A DNA stretch of 28,122 nucleotides from an uncultured Campylobacter sp. (lineage in GTDB: Bacteria; Campylobacterota; Campylobacteria; Campylobacterales; Campylobacteraceae), in contig NZ_CALJPC010000102.1 in NCBI RefSeq assembly GCF_937981295.1, positions 1-28,122 of the forward strand. The letters run 5' to 3'. The notes beneath the pieces are model-generated. The model did no database searches, was not told the DNA's origin, and saw only the letters and a list, made by a program, of their open reading frames with translations. This document shows, in pieces, positions 17,601 through 26,656 of this stretch (positions within the stretch are counted from its first letter, which is position 1; every line of letters starts with the position of its first letter). A program made the position numbers and the translations under genes.

Positions 17601-19192
17601 AGCCTAAGATCAAAGCCCCAATTACCGGTAAGGTAAGTATCGATATAACTCACGACGATGTGAATATCATGCTAAAGGGTAAGAAGGAAGAATTTAGATA
17701 TACTATCCGGCGCCACGATCTAGCCAAGCCTACCGAGCTTGCGGGCGTAAGCGGTAAAGTTGAGGGGAAATTTTACATCGTATTTAAAGACGGCGAAACC
17801 GTTGGAGAAAATGATAGTTTAGTAGAGGTTATAAAAGAAGACTGGAATATCCCTACTCGAATTCCGTTTGCAAGCGAACTTCGCGTCAAAGACGGCGAGC
17901 CGGTAACCCAAAAGATCAAAGCGGGAGCAAATGGTACGCTTAAGTATTTCATCCTAAAGGGCGATTATTTAGAGAGGTTAAGAGATATCAAAAAAGGTCA
18001 TGTCGTAAGCGAGAAGGGTATGTATGTAGTCATCTCCGATGAAAACGGCAGAGAGGCGATCCGCCACTATATACCGCGCGAATCGGTCATTACCTATGAT
18101 GATAATAGCGTCGTAAAAAGCGAAGATTTAATCGCTAAGCCTAAAAAAGACGATCGCTTGATCATCGCCGAGTGGGATCCGTATTCTATCCCTGTGGCTG
18201 CAGAGTGCGAGGGTAAGATCAGCTTTGAGGATATCGAGCCCGGATACACCGCTACGGAGCAATACGATGAGACCACCGGCCAGAGCCGCTTGGTCATCAA
18301 CGAGTATCTGCCTCAAGGCGTTAAACCGGCCATTATCGTAACTCCTAGCAAGGGTGAGCCTATCAAATACAACCTAGGGCCGAAGACCGCGATTTTTACA
18401 AGTAAGGGTGATCAAGTAGCGATTGCGGATATTTTGGCTAGGACGCCGAAAGCTGCTGCGAAATCAAAAGATATCACTGGCGGTTTACCGCGCGTATCGG
18501 AGCTATTTGAAGCGCGCCGTCCTAAAAATACTGCGATCATCGCAGACATCGACGGAACGGTCCGCTTCGATAAGGCTTTGCGCGCGAAAGAGCGTATTAT
18601 AATCGAGGGCGAGGATGGAACGAGCGCCGAGTATCTGATCGATAAAAGCCGCCAGATCCAGGTGCGAAACGGTGAGTTCGTCCATGCAGGCGAGAAGCTT
18701 ACCGACGGAGTTATCAGCTCGCATGACGTGCTTAGAATTTTAGGCGAAAAGGCGCTGCATTATTATCTGATAAGCGAAATTCAACAGGTTTATCGCTCTC
18801 AAGGCGTCGTAATCAGCGACAAGCATATCGAGATCATCGTATCTCAGATGCTCCGCCAGGTCCGAATCGTCGATAGTGGCGATACTCAGCTAATCGTCGG
18901 TGATCTGATTAGCCGCCGCAGATTTAGAGAAGAAAATGAGCGCATTATGAAAATTGGTGGCGAGCCTGCGATTGCAGAGTCCGTACTGCTGGGCGTAACT
19001 CGTGCAGCTGTTGGAAGCGATAGCGTCATTTCGGCGGCATCTTTCCAAGAGACTACGAAGGTTCTAACCGAGGCTAGCATCGCGGGTAAATTTGACCGAT
19101 TGGAGGACTTAAAAGAAAACGTTATCCTAGGTCGCATAATTCCGGTCGGAACCGGTCTGTATAAAGATAAGGAAGTTAAACTTAAAAAATAA
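14678..19192 (+). CDS. rpoC: RNA polymerase beta-prime subunit
   Basis: The 1504-residue catalytic subunit. The N-terminal zinc finger has C74, C76, C89 and C92. The absolutely conserved magnesium-binding motif NADFDGD lies at 471-477 (D473, D475, D477). The second zinc site is complete: C803, C877, C884 and C887. The trigger-loop/bridge-helix regions and the C-terminal clamp block GRIIPVGTG are also present, so the subunit appears intact. It starts inside the rpoB stop (ATGA) and ends at a hairpin that begins directly after its TAA. Unlike Helicobacter and Wolinella, where rpoB and rpoC are one fused gene, they are separate here. Confidence 0.99.
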   Translation: MSDNSNLERIEIKEDARVHDFDAFAIRLASPEQIKAWSHGEVKKPETINYRTLKPERDGLFCAKIFGPVRDYECICGKYKKMRYKGWKCEKCGVEITSSKVRRTRMGHIELVTPVAHIWYVNSLPSRIGTLLNIKMKDLERVLYYEAYIVESAGEAFYDNENSKKVEKYDVLNEEQYQSLKERFSQTGFVAKMGGQVIRDMLAELDLVEILNSLKEEMANTNSEAKKKTIVKRLKVVESFLNSGNKPEWMMITNLPVLPADLRPLVSLEGGKFAVSDVNDLYRRVINRNSRLKRLMELDAPEIIIRNEKRMLQEAVDALFDNGRRANAVKGANKRPLKSLSEIIKGKQGRFRQNLLGKRVDFSGRSVIVVGPNLRMDQCGLPKTMALELFKPHLIARLQEKGYATTVKQAKKMIENRINEVWECLEEVVKDHPVMLNRAPTLHKMSIQAFHPVLVEGKAIRLHPLVCAAFNADFDGDQMAVHVPLSQEAIAECKILMLSSMNILLPASGKPVAVPSQDMVLGIYYLSLEKPGAKGTNKIFANVDEVMLAVEANALDIHAKIKTMIDRRIIFTTAGRLIIKSILPSFIPDHLWNKIMKKKDIAELVDYVYKNGGLEISAEFLDNLKNLGFESATKAGVSISVSDIIVPKSKASLVEEAKKQVREVQNQYGAGLLTDGERYNKTIDIWTSTSKKLADEMMKMMEKDKDGFNSIYMMADSGARGSAEQIKQLAGMRGLMSKPDGSIIETPITSNFREGLNVNEYFISTHGARKGLADTALKTANAGYLTRKLIDVAQNVRVTMHDCGTHEGIEVTEIVENGTQIESLADRIMGRVLSSDVIDPVSNEILFTEGTLLGVGEVKTIVDSGIKSVSIRTPITCKAAKGVCAKCYGVNLGEGKLVKPGEAVGIISAQSIGEPGTQLTLRTFHAGGTASTEQQDRQVIADKEGFIRYYNVKTYENGGKNIVMNRRNAAVLLVEPKIKAPITGKVSIDITHDDVNIMLKGKKEEFRYTIRRHDLAKPTELAGVSGKVEGKFYIVFKDGETVGENDSLVEVIKEDWNIPTRIPFASELRVKDGEPVTQKIKAGANGTLKYFILKGDYLERLRDIKKGHVVSEKGMYVVISDENGREAIRHYIPRESVITYDDNSVVKSEDLIAKPKKDDRLIIAEWDPYSIPVAAECEGKISFEDIEPGYTATEQYDETTGQSRLVINEYLPQGVKPAIIVTPSKGEPIKYNLGPKTAIFTSKGDQVAIADILARTPKAAAKSKDITGGLPRVSELFEARRPKNTAIIADIDGTVRFDKALRAKERIIIEGEDGTSAEYLIDKSRQIQVRNGEFVHAGEKLTDGVISSHDVLRILGEKALHYYLISEIQQVYRSQGVVISDKHIEIIVSQMLRQVRIVDSGDTQLIVGDLISRRRFREENERIMKIGGEPAIAESVLLGVTRAAVGSDSVISAASFQETTKVLTEASIAGKFDRLEDLKENVILGRIIPVGTGLYKDKEVKLKK

Positions 19193-19216
19193 TTTAGGGC
19201 AAAAAGCCCTAAATTT
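19193..19216 (+). terminator. Hairpin terminating the rpoBC operon
   Basis: TTTAGGGC (19193-19200) starts at the base after the rpoC stop, loops over five A residues and pairs exactly with GCCCTAAA (19206-19213), followed by only TTT. The short T tract means it may terminate partially and let some transcription reach the DoxX gene. Confidence 0.65.
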
Positions 19217-19228
19217 AAAGGATGAAAC

Positions 19229-19618
19229 ATGAATATGATCAACATAAATTTCGGTCTGTTGTTTATCAGGTTGGGGCTTGGAGTTTGTCTTTTAATGCAC
19301 GGAATTTTTAAGCTTACTCACGGCATAGACGGCGTAAAATCGATGTTGGTAGCCAGAGGAATTCCGGATTTAGTGGCTTACGGCGCGTACGTAGGCGAGG
19401 TGCTGGCGCCAGCGATGATAATCATAGGCGTATTTTGCCGCATAGGCGCTCTGCTTGTGATCGCAAACGTGTTCATGATAATATATGTCCTACATACTCC
19501 GTTGAGCGCGCTTACCGGCGTGGGCGGATTTGAGCTGGAAATCGTATATCTGTATCTCTCTGCCGCGATCTGCCTAGTAATCTGCGGCGGCGGAGAGTTT
19601 GTACTGATTAGAGATTAA
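19229..19618 (+). CDS. DoxX family integral membrane protein
   Basis: A 129-residue hydrophobic protein with four predicted membrane helices, at about residues 5-25, 45-68, 72-90 and 100-122. The opening FGLLFIRLGLGVCLLMHGIFK, the GI/K loop after the first helix, and a VGEVLAP block after it are typical of the DoxX/SURF4-like family. Members are inner-membrane proteins, some linked to quinone or thiol redox and detoxification, but the activity of this one is not known. AAAGGA (19217-19222) places the start at ATG 19229, though the ATG at 19235 is possible. It sits alone between rpoC and rpsL, behind a weak terminator, which is not a standard position for this family. Confidence 0.85.
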   Translation: MNMININFGLLFIRLGLGVCLLMHGIFKLTHGIDGVKSMLVARGIPDLVAYGAYVGEVLAPAMIIIGVFCRIGALLVIANVFMIIYVLHTPLSALTGVGGFELEIVYLYLSAAICLVICGGGEFVLIRD

Positions 19619-19658
19619 AAATTTAGTTAAATTTACGTTTCTGTAAGTTTAAACAAAG

Positions 19659-19664
19659 TATAAT
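19659..19664 (+). promoter_or_regulatory. Probable -10 box of the rpsL-rpsG-fusA operon
   Basis: TATAAT at 19659-19664, 38 bases before the rpsL start, preceded by AT-rich sequence and no good -35, the usual Campylobacter pattern. It lies in the 84-base spacer after the DoxX gene. Confidence 0.6.
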
Positions 19665-19702
19665 CCAAATCTTTTTGAATAAATTTTTGTGAAAGGAAAG
19701 AT

Positions 19703-20077
19703 GTGCCAACCATAAATCAATTGGTCAGAAAAGAGCGCAAGAAGATTACCGAGAAATCGAAGTCTCCAGCGCTAAAGAATTGCCCTCAACGAAGAGGAGT
19801 TTGCACTAAGGTCTACACCACGACCCCTAAAAAGCCAAACTCTGCGCTTCGTAAAGTTGCCAAAGTAAGGCTTACTAGCGGATTTGAAGTCATCAGCTAT
19901 ATCGGCGGTGAAGGTCACAATCTACAAGAGCACTCCATCGTGCTAGTTCGCGGCGGTCGTGTAAAGGACCTACCGGGCGTTAAATATCACATCGTCCGCG
20001 GTGCACTCGATACTGCAGGCGTTGCAAAACGAACCGTTGCAAGATCAAAATACGGTGCTAAACGACCTAAAAAATAG
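19703..20077 (+). CDS. rpsL: 30S ribosomal protein S12
   Basis: S12 (124 residues) lies at the decoding centre and affects translational accuracy. The start is GTG at 19703 behind AAAGGA (19692-19697), giving the normal MPTINQLVRKERKK. The strongly conserved TTTPKKPNSALRKVAKV block is at 40-56 and the GGRVKDLPGVKYH block at about 84-96; the lysines at 43 and 88, whose substitution gives streptomycin resistance in other bacteria, are the wild-type residues. It opens the str operon with rpsG and fusA. Confidence 0.98.
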   Translation: MPTINQLVRKERKKITEKSKSPALKNCPQRRGVCTKVYTTTPKKPNSALRKVAKVRLTSGFEVISYIGGEGHNLQEHSIVLVRGGRVKDLPGVKYHIVRGALDTAGVAKRTVARSKYGAKRPKK

Positions 20078-20146
20078 TTTAGCCGAAACAGACCGGCACT
20101 AGATTTTGCCGAGTTTGAGTAAAATTTTAAAATTTGAAGGAATAAA

Positions 20147-20617
20147 ATGAGAAGAAGAAAAGCTCCCGTTAGGGAAGTTATGCCTGATCCGATTTATGAC
20201 AGCAAAGTAATCACAAAATTTATTAATTCGCTTATGTTTGACGGTAAAAAGAGCGTCGCTACCGAGATCATGTACGGCGCCTTAAATTTCATCGACAATA
20301 AAGGCGGCGAAAAGAAAGGTATCGAAATTTTTAACGATGCCATCGATAACGTTAAGCCTTTGATGGAGGTAAAATCTCGTCGTGTAGGCGGCGCTACTTA
20401 CCAGGTTCCGATCGAGGTCAGGCCGGCTCGCCAGCAGGCTTTGGCTATTCGCTGGATCATCTCTTTTGCAAGAAAAAGAAGCGAGCGCACGATGATAGAG
20501 CGCCTGGCTTACGAGCTTATGGACGCCGCAAATTCTAAAGGCTCTTCATTTAAGAAGAAAGAAGACACCTACAAGATGGCGGAAGCCAACAAAGCTTTCG
20601 CGCATTATCGTTGGTAG
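20147..20617 (+). CDS. rpsG: 30S ribosomal protein S7
   Basis: S7 (156 residues) nucleates assembly of the 30S head by binding the 3' domain of 16S rRNA, and in E. coli represses translation of the str operon. Typical blocks: RRRKAPVREVMPDPIYDSK at the N-terminus, RRVGGATYQVPIEVRPARQ in the middle, and the C-terminal KEDTYKMAEANKAFAHYRW. GAAGGAAT precedes the ATG. The 69-base rpsL-rpsG spacer contains another ATTTTAAAAT word (20124-20133). Confidence 0.98.
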   Translation: MRRRKAPVREVMPDPIYDSKVITKFINSLMFDGKKSVATEIMYGALNFIDNKGGEKKGIEIFNDAIDNVKPLMEVKSRRVGGATYQVPIEVRPARQQALAIRWIISFARKRSERTMIERLAYELMDAANSKGSSFKKKEDTYKMAEANKAFAHYRW

Positions 20618-20626
20618 GAGGGCGTC

Positions 20627-22702
<2,076 letters not shown>

Positions 22703-22711
22703 GCTTAACGG

Positions 22712-22758
22712 GCGCTAGGGTGCGGCGATAGCTTTATCGCCAACCCCGGCGCTTCTTT
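22712..22758 (+). terminator. Rho-independent terminator after fusA
   Basis: An upper stem GGCGATA/TATCGCC with GCTT loop is extended by GGG/CCC and GCGC (22712-22715) / GCGC (22749-22752) across small internal loops, followed by TTCTTT (22753-22758). It lies nine bases after the fusA stop and closes the str operon. Confidence 0.8.
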
Positions 22759-23293
22759 AAATTTTAAGACGGCGCTTAAATTTAACCTGCTTTACGAGCC
22801 GAAATTTTAACTCACGCTCTAGCTTCAAATAAAATTTCAACCCATAAATTTTGATTTCTGTAGATTGCAAATTTAGATCAAAAAATTTCAATTAAATTTA
22901 AAAATTTAAAGCATAACTTAAAACGCGCTTATGATGCCGCGCCCATCGTTTTACTAGAGATATATTCATTCACAGATAAAGCGCGTGCGGCGCTATCGCG
23001 CTTTGATTTTCATTCACGGACAAAATCGCCGTAAGCTGGATCGCAAGTAGGATAAAATTTTACTTTCGGCGCAGCCTCAAGGCGGAGCGCACTATCATAG
23101 ACCTATACCAGGTCGCGATCATCAGTGCTTATGCGAGTCGTGGTATTCTCGGGAAGGCGCTTTAATTGCGCCGCCGCTTCGCGCCATAAAATTTCATCTT
23201 CGCAGAGCGATCTACGCGCCGATCATATCGGCCGAGCTGGCGGCGCTCTAGCCCGCCTGTTTTCGGATTTAGCAGGCGTTTGCTTTCGCGGGT
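22759..23293. other. Spacer between the str operon and tpx, no gene supported
   Basis: About 535 bases with no gene I can support. The first third is AT-rich, the rest GC-rich and possibly decayed coding sequence: one frame from about 23007 reads without a stop for roughly 50 codons to a TAA near 23163 but lacks a good start. It contains a pair of imperfect direct repeats and a hairpin, listed separately. Confidence 0.4.
22965..23024. repeat. Imperfect direct repeat flanking a hairpin
   Basis: TTCATTCACAGATAAA (22965-22980) and TTCATTCACGGACAAA (23009-23024) differ at two positions. The interval contains an inverted repeat AAAGCGCG (22978-22985) and CGCGCTTT (22997-23004) with an 11-base loop. 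Neither a mobile-element end nor a known operator is recognised. Confidence 0.5.
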
Positions 23294-23299
23294 TATAAT
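23294..23299 (+). promoter_or_regulatory. Probable -10 box of tpx
   Basis: TATAAT at 23294-23299, 36 bases before the tpx ATG, within GGGTTATAATG. No -35 match at the usual distance, as is normal for Campylobacter. Confidence 0.6.
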
Positions 23300-23335
23300 G
23301 CGCCCGTTTCAGATATTTTAAAACAAAGGAAAATC

Positions 23336-23866
23336 ATGCAACAAACCAAATTACAAGGCGTAAGCGTCGATCTTTTGGGCAGCGAGCTTAAGCTGGGAGA
23401 TAAGGCGCCCGAGCTCAGCCTGGTCGCAGCCGATCTTAGCGAGGTCAAAGTCGGCGGCGGCACGGGCAAGGCGCAGGTCATCATCGCCGTGCCGTCCCTG
23501 GATACGGACGTGTGCGCGACCGAGACGCGCAAATTTAACGAGCGCGCCGCGAGCATAAAAAATACCGAGGTTTTCGTGATCTCGATGGATCTGCCGTTTG
23601 CCGCGGGCAGATTTTGCTCGACCGAGGGGATCAAAAATTTACGCGCCCTAAGCGACTTTCGCGATAAGGAGTTTGCGCGCGCATACGGCGTGCTGATCGC
23701 GGACGGCGCGCTTGCGGGGCTAACGTGCCGCGCGGTTTTCGTCGTGGATACCGCAGGTAAGATCGCTTACAAGCAGATCACGGACGACATCGTAGATGAG
23801 CCCGATTACGACGCGGCGCTCAATGCGGCGGCGTTTGCGAGCGGAAGCGCTGCGACGCAGGGCTGA
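23336..23866 (+). CDS. tpx: Thiol peroxidase (atypical 2-Cys peroxiredoxin)
   Basis: Reduces hydrogen peroxide and alkyl hydroperoxides using thioredoxin as electron donor; cytosolic or periplasmic in different species, here without a signal peptide. The 176 residues include the peroxidatic cysteine C60 in PSLDTDVCATETRKFN and the resolving cysteine C94 in GRFCSTEGIKN, the diagnostic pair of the Tpx group. The core thioredoxin-like fold is complete, ending in a short Ala-rich extension (AAAFASGSAATQG) beyond the usual C-terminus. AAAGGA supports the ATG. It stands alone with its own -10 box. Codon use is more GC-rich than in the ribosomal genes, as in hemN and argF. Confidence 0.97.
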   Translation: MQQTKLQGVSVDLLGSELKLGDKAPELSLVAADLSEVKVGGGTGKAQVIIAVPSLDTDVCATETRKFNERAASIKNTEVFVISMDLPFAAGRFCSTEGIKNLRALSDFRDKEFARAYGVLIADGALAGLTCRAVFVVDTAGKIAYKQITDDIVDEPDYDAALNAAAFASGSAATQG

Positions 23867-24491
23867 TGCAATTTCTAGGTCTGCGGCGCAGACGTTGCCC
23901 GCTTAAATTTAGCGGGCTTAAAATACGCGGACAGGCGCCTTGCTCGCCCGCAACTTTAAATTTTAAAATTCCGCGGCGCCCTGAAATTTGGCAGGTCGCG
24001 TCTGAAATTTCAGCGGATCTGCGTTTGTGATCCTCTTTGCGCAGTTTGCAAGAAAAATTTTAAAATTTTAATCTCCAATTGATTCATAAATTCTCACATT
24101 CGGTATGCCTTTCGATCCGTCGGCACATATTTTGGATTTAGAAAAAACAGCGCGCGATCGGGTTTTAAATTCCGATCTTATGCTTGCAGTTGTGGGTACG
24201 ACGATGCAAAAATAGTTTCTAAATTTGAGTACAAAGAAGGAGTGTAAGCGGCGGTGCCGCAAAGCTAAACAAGGCGCGGATAAAATTTGCGGGCGGAGCG
24301 TGTATGTAAATATGTAATCGAGCAAATTTTAGACGCAACGACGTATAGCAAAGAGAAAAAACGCGGGAATTAAGGCGAAGTATTTTTCGCTTAAACGAGG
24401 CGAAATTTGATTTTTAGGTGTAGGCCAGGCAGATAGCCTGCCGAGCCTGAAAATTAAATTTCAACGAAGTATAAGCAGAAAAAGACAAGCG
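23867..24491. other. Spacer after tpx, no gene supported
   Basis: About 625 bases without a credible gene. A minus-strand reading at 24068-24325 starts at TTG with no ribosome binding site and matches no family I know. Several GC-rich inverted repeats and two ATTTTAAAAT words (23960-23969, 24057-24066) are present. Short runs of plausible coding on both strands suggest old, decayed sequence. Confidence 0.4.
23897..23917 (+). terminator. Possible terminator of tpx
   Basis: GCCCGCT (23897-23903) and AGCGGGC (23911-23917) pair over a seven-base AT loop, 30 bases after the tpx stop. It is followed by TTAAAA rather than a T run, so termination strength is doubtful. Confidence 0.4.
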
Positions 24492-25235
24492 CTAAGTATT
24501 CAAGTCCGGATAATCCCACGCATTATATTCATCCGTCAGATTATCGTTTTCGTCCCCCTTGCAGCACAGCCATTCTAGCCCGCCGCGCCTCTCCATCACG
24601 ACCTCTTCGTCGAGCCCCGCGCAGTCTGAGCCGTGCACGCGGGCATTGACGCACGCCCAGTGGTAGCGGTAGATAAGATCGAGCGCCTGCAAAATTTCAT
24701 CCGTGCCCCGCAGCTTCACGCGCGCAGAAAAATCGCCGCCGCTAAAGGTATCCATCACAAATCCGCAGTCGCAGATACCCTTTGGAAAGCTAAGCTCCTC
24801 CACGAGCCCCATCGCCTACATCAGCGACCACAGCGACTCGTATTTCCAGCCCATATTCACGGCCTCGTCGCGGCTCGCCTCGCCCTGCACGACGCGGCGC
24901 TCCATGCGCGTGAGCTTATCTATGCAGCCGTAGCGGTTATCTAGAAAGCCCCGCACGCCCTGCTTATCTTCATCCGCGAGCTTACCCTCGTCTCTGATTG
25001 AGCAGGCGCACATTATCGCCGCATACGAGCAGATCGCGCGGGCGATGACCTCGTCCTTTTCGCGCGGGGAAGCCTCGCTCGTCTCGTATCGCAGCGGCAG
25101 ATGATCTATATACGGCACGCCTTGGGATTTTAAAATTTCGATGCTTATATCCTTGCGCTCCTGCGCGGTCTTGCCGATCTTTGCGGCGTTTGCGCTATTT
25201 TTGCCACCTTTTTTGAAAAGATTTAACAAAGCCAT
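24492..25235 (-). pseudogene. DUF4272 family protein interrupted by one in-frame TAG
   Basis: One reading frame of 247 sense and stop positions is cut by a single TAG at 24816-24818 (codon 140). Before it is NMGWKYESLWSLM; after it the same frame continues A-MGLVEELSFPKG, exactly where DUF4272 proteins normally have a tryptophan (WALG/WAMG). A change of TGG to TAG explains it. Later family features follow: the CDCGF cysteine pair, the LIYRYHWACVNARVHG block and LDEEVVMER. The start ATG (25235-25233) has AAAGGAG, with a -10 box upstream, so the gene looks otherwise intact and recently broken. An ATG directly after the stop (24812-24810) could restart translation and give two halves. The role of DUF4272 is unknown. 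Confidence 0.8.
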
Positions 25236-25260
25236 CGTCTCTCCTTTTAAATTTGATGAA

Positions 25261-25269
25261 ATTATAACA
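25261..25269 (-). promoter_or_regulatory. Extended -10 promoter of the DUF4272 gene
   Basis: On the minus strand the sequence reads TGTTATAAT, a TATAAT -10 with an extended TG, 25 bases upstream of the start codon. It directly abuts the T tract of the terminator for the gene upstream. Confidence 0.65.
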
Positions 25270-25301
25270 AAAAGGGCGCTTAAATTTTAAAATTTAAACG
25301 C
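25269..25301 (-). terminator. Rho-independent terminator of the candidate immunity gene
   Basis: On the minus strand GCGTTTAAATTTT pairs with AAAATTTAAGCGC (13 pairs, one T-G), followed by CC and five T residues. It ends the toxin/immunity operon about 100 bases after its last gene. Confidence 0.65.
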
Positions 25302-25400
25302 ACGTCAATTTAAAATTTTATTTTCCAGCGATACGCATAAATTTCTAATTTTGGGCTGCATTATTTAATCCATTTAACGGCTAAATTTCAAATTATGAGA

Positions 25401-26129
25401 TTATGCTATCTCTACCGATATTTGAGCGTCGATTTTGCCGTCGTTTTCTTTTAAAATTTCAGGAAATCCCAATTTTATAATCTGCTCTTCGGAGAGGCTA
25501 TAAGAATAGTGGATATTTGCCTCTACGCCCAGCGGGCGGACTATTTTTGCAACTTCGCTAAAAGGCAGCTTAACGTCCAATAATGCCAAGTAAAAGGCGT
25601 CCTTATCGCTATCAAAGACATTTATATAGCAGCCTTTTATATTTTTATCTCCGTTATTTGGAGCTTTGATTATTCTTTCATGGCTAGCAGAGCAATCTAA
25701 GAAGTATGAAAAACCGGGCTTAACCATATCGATGCATCCAAAAGATCTCATCTGCTCTATGTTTAAGCTATAGCTATCTACATAGTAGGGATTGTCTTCA
25801 TCCGATTTTACGATTTGTTTTATATCTTCTAAATCAAGATCTATTTGCCGCGAATCGGCGTAGCTCTCATCGATACCGAAAGATGTTATCTCATAATATG
25901 TCTTATAATACATATCGCGTATATGAAATTTAATTCGCTTATCTCTTAAAAGCTTTGGATCTATTTTTAGACCGAGTTTTTGCGCGTCCGATTTCGCAAT
26001 CAATTCAGGCTCGAATATAAATTCTTTTCCAAAACGACCGCTTTGCCCTTTTGGAATTTTAATCCAATACAGTTCTCGTCCATCTCTTACCGGAAAAAGA
26101 TAACGGAAAATACCTTTTACGCTTTTCAT
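25401..26129 (-). CDS. Candidate immunity protein for the E3-like toxin tip, unrecognised family
   Basis: A 242-residue soluble protein without signal peptide or membrane helices, and of no family I recognise. Its ATG (26129-26127) overlaps the stop of the orphan E3-like toxin tip by ATGA, the arrangement expected for a cognate immunity gene and a cytoplasmic RNase target. It seems to hold an internal duplication with a period of about 90 residues: SYSLNIEQMRSFG at 119-131 and SYSLSEEQIIKLG at 209-221, each preceded by an IVK or IVR segment. The known colicin E3/cloacin immunity proteins are only about 85 residues, so this would be a different, larger type. Function is inferred from position; alternative roles cannot be excluded. 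It ends about 100 bases before a terminator. Confidence 0.7.
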   Translation of the reverse strand: MKSVKGIFRYLFPVRDGRELYWIKIPKGQSGRFGKEFIFEPELIAKSDAQKLGLKIDPKLLRDKRIKFHIRDMYYKTYYEITSFGIDESYADSRQIDLDLEDIKQIVKSDEDNPYYVDSYSLNIEQMRSFGCIDMVKPGFSYFLDCSASHERIIKAPNNGDKNIKGCYINVFDSDKDAFYLALLDVKLPFSEVAKIVRPLGVEANIHYSYSLSEEQIIKLGFPEILKENDGKIDAQISVEIA

Positions 26130-26329
26130 TTTTGAATCCTTCTTGTTTTATCTGCGGGTTTAGTTTGTCTGCCAGTTATATGGTCAAATTGACCCAAATG
26201 CGACCCCTGCTTATCATATTTTTCTAGCGCCCCATGCCGAGAATCCCACTCATAAATATTACCCTTTTTGTCTTTCCATCGCTTCCTTAATCCGCCGCCG
26301 ATTGTTAGCTTCGGTTTTATCTTTGTTGT
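26126..26329 (-). pseudogene. Orphan toxin tip: colicin E3-type ribosomal RNase domain, no start
   Basis: A 67-codon open frame that starts after a TAA (26332-26330) with no ATG, TTG or GTG in a useful place, so it is a displaced C-terminal module, not a whole gene. It contains RWKDKKGNIYEWDSRHG followed by LEKYDKQGSHLGQFD and a TGRQTKPADKTRR tail, matching the cytotoxic domain of colicin E3, which cuts 16S rRNA in the decoding centre. The E3 catalytic residues D510, H513 and E517 correspond to D29, H32 and E36 of this frame (YEWDSRHGALE). The glycine-rich stretch GGGLRKRW precedes it. Together with the overlapping immunity gene it forms an orphan toxin-immunity cassette that recombination could join to a full-length toxin. 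Confidence 0.8.
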
Positions 26330-26336
26330 TTATTAA

Positions 26337-26633
26337 CTAATGATAAAAGGCATGTGCCTCGCTGTATATTCCGAACAATACCGTAGAATTTTCGTCTTTT
26401 AATATGCTTCTAACCTCTTCCGGTTCTACTGCGCTTATATTTCCATCTTTCCGCAAAAACCAATCACTACCATTAAGTTCACGGTGAAATTCATCTTTGC
26501 TTAAATCATCTTTGGAAAGTGCATTCAAATTTATAAATATTAAATCGGGACGTGCACCCAACCTTGGCAATGTGAAATATAATAGTATCAAAGTATAAAA
26601 TACAAAAAATACTAAAAATTTTACTATTTTCAT
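26337..26633 (-). CDS. Small membrane-anchored protein, second candidate immunity protein
   Basis: A 98-residue protein with one N-terminal membrane segment (residues 4-22) and a soluble, charged remainder that should face the periplasm or cytoplasm depending on insertion. AAGGA precedes the ATG. It begins 23 bases after the preceding gene and probably shares its mRNA. Its C-terminal pattern EEVRSILKDEN-STVLFGI resembles the KELQKIIETHN-AILFAF end of the other 98-residue protein, so the two may be old paralogs. Codon composition is clearly AT-richer than the chromosome backbone, suggesting transfer. No family was recognised; immunity is inferred from context. Confidence 0.6.
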   Translation of the reverse strand: MKIVKFLVFFVFYTLILLYFTLPRLGARPDLIFINLNALSKDDLSKDEFHRELNGSDWFLRKDGNISAVEPEEVRSILKDENSTVLFGIYSEAHAFYH

Positions 26634-26656
26634 TTACTGATCCTTATAGCACTATA

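Noticed and set aside
23007..23165. About 50 open codons in the fusA-tpx spacer
   Set aside because: No usable start codon or recognisable motif; could be old decayed coding sequence but nothing supports a product.
24068..24325. Minus-strand 85-codon reading after tpx
   Set aside because: TTG start, no ribosome binding site, no recognisable family and poor codon pattern; treated as spacer.
24633..24944. Plus-strand readings of 103 and 76 codons
   Set aside because: They lie opposite the DUF4272 frame, which has clear family motifs; these are shadows.
26337..26633. Idea that the second 98-residue protein is the immunity protein of the E3-like tip
   Set aside because: It lies upstream of the tip and is membrane-anchored, whereas the E3 target is cytoplasmic and the overlapping downstream 242-residue gene fits better.
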